DNA from: Globodera rostochiensis
Taxonomy: Eukaryota; Nematoda; Chromadorea; Rhabditida; Heteroderidae
Length of the DNA: 64,000 bases
Assembly: GCA_018350325.1 (NCBI GenBank)
Contig: JAEVLN010000010.1
Span: forward strand, 1,550,001 to 1,614,000
Direction of reading: 5' to 3'
Every line of letters begins with the position of its first letter. The first letter of the stretch is position 1. Shown here piece by piece: positions 58,040 to 64,000 of the stretch. A model generated the notes under the pieces. That model was given only the letters and a program-made list of their open reading frames with translations. It did not search any database and was not told the origin of the DNA. Position numbers and translations under genes: made by a program.

Positions 58040-59873
58040 TCATTCGATTATTTTTTTTTCAGTTACAAATTGCATCAATTCTAAACTTCCATGGGCATAC
58101 AAATGCTGTTCATTTTTAATGTTTTCGATCAATTCTATTGCTAGTTTAGCATTTGCAATGTGTTCAGGCAATTTTGTCGGATTATTGCGTACTTTTTCAA
58201 GCTCTAATTGAATCTGTTCTAAATTTACACTTTCTTCAAATCCTTCTGCTCCAATTTCAAATAATTTTTTTTCACCAATTAGTTCGTTTATATTGAAAAG
58301 ATTTATTTTTAAAATCATTTTTTTGATAGTTGCTTCAACGTTGTCCACATAATCTGTGATTTTTTTAACTGAATTTTCTGCAAGTTTTCGATTAAATTCA
58401 TTATCATCGCTGCCTTCATTAGCAATTTGTATTAATTTGGCCATTGGATTTGTACTCATAAATGCAGAATTTTCACCAGGCCCATAAAATATTGTGTAAA
58501 AATTTGATGTCTTAAAATAAATTAGACTAAAATAAATAATAATGGAATTTAAATGTTTTGCTAATGATTCAAATTTTAAATTTATTAAAATAATACCATT
58601 ACGAATTTTGGTTCCTTGTTACACAGCGGGCAACGAACTTTTTTATCTGCTTCAATCCTATCAAAATTATTTGTATTCTAAAATTTTTAAACATTACAAA
58701 CCATTTTGTGATGCATTCTTTGTGAAATATGTGCTAAATATAATTTATATTGTAATTATATTTAATTAATTTTATTATTATGCCTGGGAATTTTGGTTGT
58801 GATCTTCATGCAATTTTATTGTTAACTTTTCACTATTTAATTTGTCTAAACAAATTGGACATTCATTTGTTTCATTGTTAGCATGTTGTTCGGCAATTAA
58901 ATTGTTTTCATTAATTAATTGATTTGAATTATTGTTCTAAATAAATTTAAAAATAATTAAAATTGGATAGCAAATTAACATTGGATAAAATACCTCTTCG
59001 TATTTAAAAATATTCAAAGTTAAATGAAACACTATTTGTTTAAAAAGTCGATTCGCATTTATTGGAATTGATAATTGGTATTCAGAGAACTGCAAAAAAA
59101 AATCTAATTAAAATTGAATTATTTGTAATTAATTTATTATGAATTTCACGGAAAAAATGTTTGACAACATTTTGGCGTTTTGTTTTTTGAGTCAATATTT
59201 ATTTTGTTGAAAAGTTTAAACGTTTCAATTTGATGGTTACCCTCTGCTGCGAGTTAGATCCATCGCCGTCAATTTTTGATAATAGCGCATATCCCAAAAA
59301 AATTTCTTCTTGATTGGGAAAAAAATTCCGTTGATTCTTTTGCACTTTGGCATATAAAAATGCGTGATAATTGCCCGCGGCGTATTTTGTCTCAATGAAA
59401 ATTCTCCGACTCCAAAAAAGCCCCGGAGGGTCAATTTTGCCCAAATTGATTGTGTAACGCGTCGAGAAGTCCGGCACGTACAGGACAACCGTGACTGTTC
59501 GAACCATGGACCGAATGTCGTCCATTTCATATTCAAAATTTTGATCATAAAACGGTTGGTCATCCGATGGGTTTTCGTCATGGCCATTTGGCTGATACTC
59601 ATTTTGAAGCGGATTTACATAAATGTCAAATAATAATTGGATTTCTTCAACTTCAACATTGTCAGAAAAAAATATTTCAAAATTTTCATCACTTTTTATA
59701 TTTTGTCGAATATTTTTGTTCATAATTTCATTGTTTAAAATTGAGTCTACGCTAATTTTGATTTTGCGCGACGGCACCGTTTGCTCATAAACAACGCACA
59801 CTTTGAGTTCTTTTGCATTGCAATTTATCAAAAATGATGTAATAATGTATAAATAAAAAAATATTATTTTCAT
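58040..59873 (-). CDS. Predicted secreted RING-like protein, copy 3
   Basis: Six exons (59241-59873, 58994-59089, 58784-58936, 58698-58733, 58597-58677, 58040-58510) total 1470 bases, giving 489 residues with all exons phase 0. Signal peptide MKIIFFYLYIITSFLINCNA, then the family beta-rich domain (LKVCVVYEQTVPSRKIKI; PGLFWSRRIFIE; GNYHAFLYA), a YEE-type exon, a RING-like finger (CPIC, HIFHKEC, RCPLC) and a helical tail. Unlike copies 1 and 2 it has no membrane segments. The third zinc ligand is again not Cys. The third intron (58734-58783) has a GC donor (CAG then GCATAA) and contains no GT at all. Secreted RING-H2 proteins are known effectors in cyst nematodes (for example RHA1B of Globodera pallida), which makes an effector role plausible but unproven. 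Confidence 0.78.
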
Positions 59874-60126
59874 TTTTATGTCTAATGAAATGAATTTAAT
59901 AGCTTTAATTTACCTATGCTCTTTATAAATATTAATGCAAATTATTCATTTATTAGTCTGTCATTTTTATATAATCTGTTATTTGTTTTTCTATATACCT
60001 ATTTATTTTCATTAAAAAGACAAATATTATGGGGCTGGCAATGGCTATTGATTGCTCGTTAAAGTGCCAGCTCAAAGAATTCAAATGTTGTTTTTCGATT
60101 TTGGAAAAAAAACATAACGGGGCCTG

Positions 60127-60195
60127 AAAACCCGTGTTGCCCGTGAACCCGTGTCAGGCAAAGACACGGGCCCGTACACGGGCAAGGGTTTTGAA
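60127..60195. repeat. Palindromic ACCCGTG/CACGGGT insertion
   Basis: AAAACCCGTGTTGCCCGTG on the left pairs with CACGGGCAAGGGTTTT on the right across a short CAGGCAAAG centre, enough for a long hairpin. Confidence 0.7.
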
Positions 60196-60524
60196 AAAAA
60201 ATTCCACCTTCAGATATTGAAAATTCGAAGTATTTTATTAATAAAACACTTAATTAAATATTTAAAAATGTAAAAATACCTCAATAAATTTATTAAACAT
60301 TTTCAACAAATATAAAGGCTAATATTTATAATTTCTGGTAGGCTTTTGTTCAAAAAATAGCATCTCTGTCGTTTCGGGCTTCAATTGCGACATCGTAAAT
60401 TGCCACCACAAAATTGACAACTTTCTTATCCATAAAAAAAAGAGTGCCTACAATGAATTTTTACACAAAAACAAATTTTCAATACTTAAATTACCACTGG
60501 AATGAGGAAGAAATGTATGAGAAA

Positions 60525-60780
60525 GTCCCGGTTTTTCTGGTCCCCGGGAAGTCCGGGTCCCGGTTTTTCTGGTCCCCGGGAGCTCCGGGTCCCGGTTTTT
60601 CTGGTCCCCGGGAAGTCCGGATCCCGGTTTTTCTGGTCCCGAGAAGTCCGGGCCTGGTTTTTCTGGTCTCGGAAAGTCCGGGTCCCGGTTTTCTGTCCCG
60701 GGAAGTCCGGGTCCCGGTTTTTCTGATCCCGGGAAGTCCGGGTCCCGGTTTTTACCATAAGTCCCCGTCCCGTACAATCC
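60525..60780. repeat. GTCCCGGTTTTTCTG tandem array
   Basis: About eight units of 28-33 bases (TCCGGGTCCCGGTTTTTCTG with GTCCCCGGGAAG) ending GTCCCGTACAATCCTAC. Frames through it on either strand are repeat artefacts. The reverse complement of this end is close to the start of the insertion at 43900. Confidence 0.75.
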
Positions 60781-60918
60781 TACTATTAAGCCTAACTATA
60801 AGAGTGTTTTCGTCTCATCCACGTTAATAAAGCCATTTATTGATTATGGATGTGGTTGAACCTAACAAATAGTATTTTTTTTATTAAAACATATTTTATA
60901 TATTATACATTTAAAGTC

Positions 60919-63620
60919 ATGAAAGGAAACAAAATATTACAAATGTTTTACTTTTTATTATTTAATATTACGGCAATATATGCGAAACTGCCGGAAACAT
61001 TGTTTGGTCAATTTTTTAATAAATTTATTCCTTTTAAATATAATAAAAAATATTGTCTATTTTCAGGCATAAAAGTCCGAAGCCTGGACAATGAATATAT
61101 GCGACTGATATTTGATCAAACGTTGGACAACAATGCACAAAAACAGATCAGTACTCAGTTGTCGGCGGTTCTAATTTGTTTAGACATTGAAAGGCATGGA
61201 TCAGATTGTTTGAATTTTATTTTTTAAACAAAAATTAGATTGGGCAGATTTTGCCACAAAGTTTTGACGCCAAAATGGCTCTTTCCTTTCCTGTCCTGTC
61301 ACCCCCACCCATACGAAATTGTGAATATAAAAAACAAAAATTAAGAATTACTTAAACGGAGTTTTATTTTTAGAAAAGTAAAGGGTACCTACCCCCCCCC
61401 CCCCCTATGGTTTTGGACAAATTGAAACGGTATTGAAAGTCATATTATTCAGTAATTTGGCTCCATTTGATATTCTCGCCTCAAAAATTTCTAAATTGAG
61501 CAAAAAAACGAATAAAAAATATGACAATATTGAAATGCGTACAAAATTTGAAGAATTGCTCGCCGAAATTGAACAAAAACCAAACAACAATTTGGGAACA
61601 ATTGATATATGCAAATTGTGTGATTTTGAATTTATTTTAAAAGAAATAAAAAATGATTTTGACGAAAACAAATCACGAGGCTTAAGTATACTGAAAGGTG
61701 TGAATTACGAACGAAGGTACTAAATGCAAAATTTAACTATAATTAAAATGATATAAATTTTGTTTAACTTTTTTTGTCATGAGGCTTAAGTATACTGAAA
61801 GGTGTGAATTACCAAAGAAGGTACTAAATGCCCAAATTAAAAAAATATTTAAAAATGATATAAATTTTGTTTAACTTTTTTTGTTTGTCATATAATATAA
61901 TTATATTTAACATTTTGATAGTTACGACTGCAACGAGTTGGAAAGCATTGGTGGTGGCAACCCGCCAATTTGGTGGAAAGAATTTGAAAAGCATTTATCA
62001 CGCAAAAATTTTAAATACATTGAAGCCAAATTGGAATTGGATTTCGGCAGCACACAAAGGGACATTTGGCAATGGTTTGGGCAACACAAAATTGCGGGTG
62101 AAAGTGAATTGTCGCATCGAATTCGAATGATCAGTGCCCGAGGCGATTTTGATCAAATAAAGGCTTTCAAAACAGTAATGGAGCTGTGTCTATTGAAATA
62201 TCACGACATGAAGGTGTTGGAATTTCAAAATCCACTCACAATGGCTGCCGGTTAGTTGTCAGTTCGTGATGCTGATAGAGCTCAGACCGATCGAGATTCG
62301 GTGATTTTTGATCGAGATTCTCGATTAAAATCTCGATCGGTACTCAAGACGAGCTTTATGTAGTTGCGCTTCACGCCATGATTTTCCATATCGATAAAGT
62401 CCTGAAAGCTCGAAATTCCATTAAATTTAAAAAAAAAAGTGTCTCAATTTTTTGCCATTTTAGAAGTGCTAACTGAAGCCTCATTCAATTCTTTGTTTGA
62501 TGCAATGTTTGGCAGTAATTTGAATAATTACGCCACCTTTGAAGAAGAGTGCATGGAATTTTCAAGTGTTTTATTGAAAATTTTAACGTATTTTCGACAA
62601 TTAAAGGACGATGAAAGTGTGAAAAACAAAGTTAAAAGTTTTTGGGAAATATTTGTTAAAATTTTGGGGAAAAAAAATCAAACGGTGGTACAGCAAATAA
62701 AAAAATTGTATTCACATTTGGATGAATTGAAAAACAATTTTGGCACTTTAACAATGCCACCAAATTTCATAAGTTTGGCCAGATCGTACGAACAGTATTT
62801 TATCAATCTTCACAGTAAAAATCAATTCCACATGATGTTTGTTGAAAAATTCTTCATCAGAGAAAAGATGAAATCCATTTTCCAATTTATCGATGAGGAC
62901 AAACAAATTCTGTCCAAACAATTTTGGGGACTTTTTGAAGGTTTTATTATTTGTAAATTTTATTATATTAAAAAAGCAATTTTTTTTTTATAGTTGAGCA
63001 AGTGAGTGCCAGTGCCAGCAGTGAAAGTGAAATTTACTTGCCAAAATTATATAAAGAATGCCCTCCAAAATTGTTGAGTGAACATTATGGGAACATCGAT
63101 AATAACGATAAAAGTAATTTTATCTATAAAAAATTATAAAAAAGAAAAATTATTTAATAATTATTTGAAATAAATAAATATTATTTTTTTATTTTTTTTT
63201 AAATATTTAAAAGGTGCTTTCCTCATAATGCACGCATACGTTCAACTAATGGCGGACGTTGAAGACGAAAACTCATTGAAACTCAGTCCACCAGCCAAAG
63301 AACAATTTCAAAATGTGGAGATCGCTGTGCTTTTATGGGTTTATAATGAGCTGATTGATGCCGAACTTTTCAAATTTGCCAATTCAATTGAGCACAGAAA
63401 TGCCGACTTTGTTGCAAGGATTGACGCGTACGCCGTGAAATGGGACAATTTGTGGATAAAAAATAGACAAAATGACAACAATGAAATGTGGTGTTGTGAA
63501 CTTCACAAATTTGCCTTCGAAATGGTTGAGGACGAAGCATTGAAGCAAAATGTTCGCTGGCATGAGCATGTGAAGAGTTTGGTGGACAGATCGACGACAC
63601 TTTACGAGCAGGTTAATTGA
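60919..63620 (+). CDS. Secreted helical protein of unknown function
   Basis: Exons 60919-61006, 61067-61167, about 61410-61716, 61922-62250, 62464-62940, 62994-63113 and 63214-63620; all joints are in phase except the entry into the third exon, which follows a C run and has no clean acceptor. The protein starts with a signal peptide (MKGNKILQMFYFLLFNITAIYA). It continues as long amphipathic helices (KKTNKKYDNIEMRTKFEELL; LKILTYFRQLKDDESVKNKV) and ends VDRSTTLYEQVN. One Ser-rich link (SASASSESE) lies near the end. No known domain was recognised. Effector or structural roles are equally possible. Confidence 0.6.
61676..61890 (+). repeat. Direct duplication across an exon-intron boundary
   Basis: About 100 bases containing the end of the third exon and its donor (GAGGCTTAAGTATACTGAAA, then AGGTACTAAATG) are repeated immediately downstream, ending in TTTGTTTAACTTTTTTTGT both times. 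The second copy gives a spare donor. Confidence 0.75.
62283..62345. repeat. Palindromic CCGATCGAGATT insertion in an intron
   Basis: ACCGATCGAGATTC on the left and AATCTCGATCGGT on the right flank a centre of GATCGAGATTCTCGATTAAA. Non-coding, within the fourth intron of the secreted gene. Confidence 0.65.
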
Positions 63621-63834
63621 AATTAATTAATTTGTGTCGACGCATATTTGAATATTTCTGACCCCGAAAAACCCCGAACCTCATCCCCGACTCGGGGTCG
63701 GGGTTAGCATACACCCCTAAAGATGGCATCATTGAGTGACAAAATTCATTTTTTCCGAGGGCTTGACTGTGGTGGACGCGTACTTTTTGTCAAAAAATTT
63801 ATTTCTTTTTTACAAAATGAGTTACAATAAATCG

Positions 63835-64000
63835 GCCACTCGCGTCCCGCCACTCGCGTCCCGGGCCACTCGCGTCCCGGGCCACTCACGTCCTGGCCAC
63901 TCGCGTCCCGCCACTCGCGTCCCGGGCCACTCACGTCCCGGCCACTCGCGTCCCGCCACTCGCGTCCCGGGCCACTCACGCCCGGCCACTCGCGTCCCGC
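63835..64000. repeat. Tandem CCACTCGCGTCCCG array at the window edge
   Basis: About ten units of 15-18 bases (GCCACTCGCGTCCCG with or without GG) run to the last base. The style matches the left arm of the foldback element at 950-1048, so a partner arm may lie beyond the window. Confidence 0.7.

Larger units (their letters stand above)
59874..60918. other. Intergenic with two GC-rich insertions
   Basis: Holds the ACCCGTGT palindrome at 60127-60195 and the GTCCCGGTTTTTCTG array at 60525-60775. Nothing else recognised. It should include the upstream regions of both flanking divergent genes. Confidence 0.5.

Noticed and set aside
60414..60827. 137-codon frame rich in Gly, Pro and Phe
   Set aside because: Produced by the GTCCCGGTTTTTCTG array; all frames across it are open and there is no leader, domain or splice support.
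63740..64000. CRISPR-like array at the window edge
   Set aside because: Units are adjacent 15-18-base repeats without unique spacers; it is a minisatellite or foldback arm in a nematode genome.

Overview
The window is nuclear DNA of a nematode, most likely a plant-parasitic tylenchid of cyst- or root-knot-nematode type. The phylum call rests on LIN-28 with a nematode-style first zinc knuckle, many short AT-rich introns ending in TTTCAG-like acceptors, a concentrative nucleoside transporter, and a Gly/Tyr-rich amidated-type peptide precursor. The tylenchid placement is weaker. It rests on several fast-evolving, tandemly duplicated, signal-peptide-bearing families (RING-like, kinase-like, helix-turn-helix) of the kind seen among effectors. 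No species can be named from the sequence alone.

Layout. 0-13 kb (minus strand): three copies of a RING-like gene family, the first a broken remnant and two larger tandem copies, with foldback elements, a degenerate Myb-like gene, an orphan aminoacyl-tRNA synthetase exon and a helix-turn-helix repeat gene. 14.5-19.5 kb (plus): a predicted secreted protein kinase with a long low-complexity N-terminus. 20.5-24.2 kb (plus): a GC-richer locus with an acidic AT-hook/zinc-binding gene (all introns short or phase 0, one exon triplicated) and a second unknown gene, both peppered with one 8-mer, GCGTCTGC. 24.2-29.3 kb: an LTR retrotransposon with identical LTRs and a single Gag-protease-(SGNH-like) ORF, inserted just after the stop codon of the preceding gene. 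30.2-33.6 kb (minus): a second, smaller secreted kinase of the same family. 34.5-35.4 kb: a chitin-binding/polyproline secreted protein. 36.5-40.2 kb: a complete GLUT-type sugar transporter. 42.9-44.7 kb: a secreted helical protein of unknown function. 46.0-47.9 kb: lin-28. 48.6-49.2 kb: a GY-rich peptide precursor with a furin-type site and amidation signals. 49.9-55.2 kb: a complete 14-exon CNT nucleoside transporter. 58.0-59.9 kb: a fourth RING-like family member with a clean signal peptide. 60.9-63.6 kb: another secreted protein of unknown function.

I rebuilt exon structures by hand from splice sites and reading phase. For the sugar transporter, CNT, lin-28, kinase 2, the chitin-binding gene, the peptide gene, the RING copy at 58 kb and the 42.9 kb gene, all exon phases agree and total coding length is a multiple of three. 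Starts or joints of the other genes remain open and are marked as such. Between and inside the genes lie many short GC-rich foldback or tandem-repeat insertions and long poly-C tracts, unusual in this AT-rich background.
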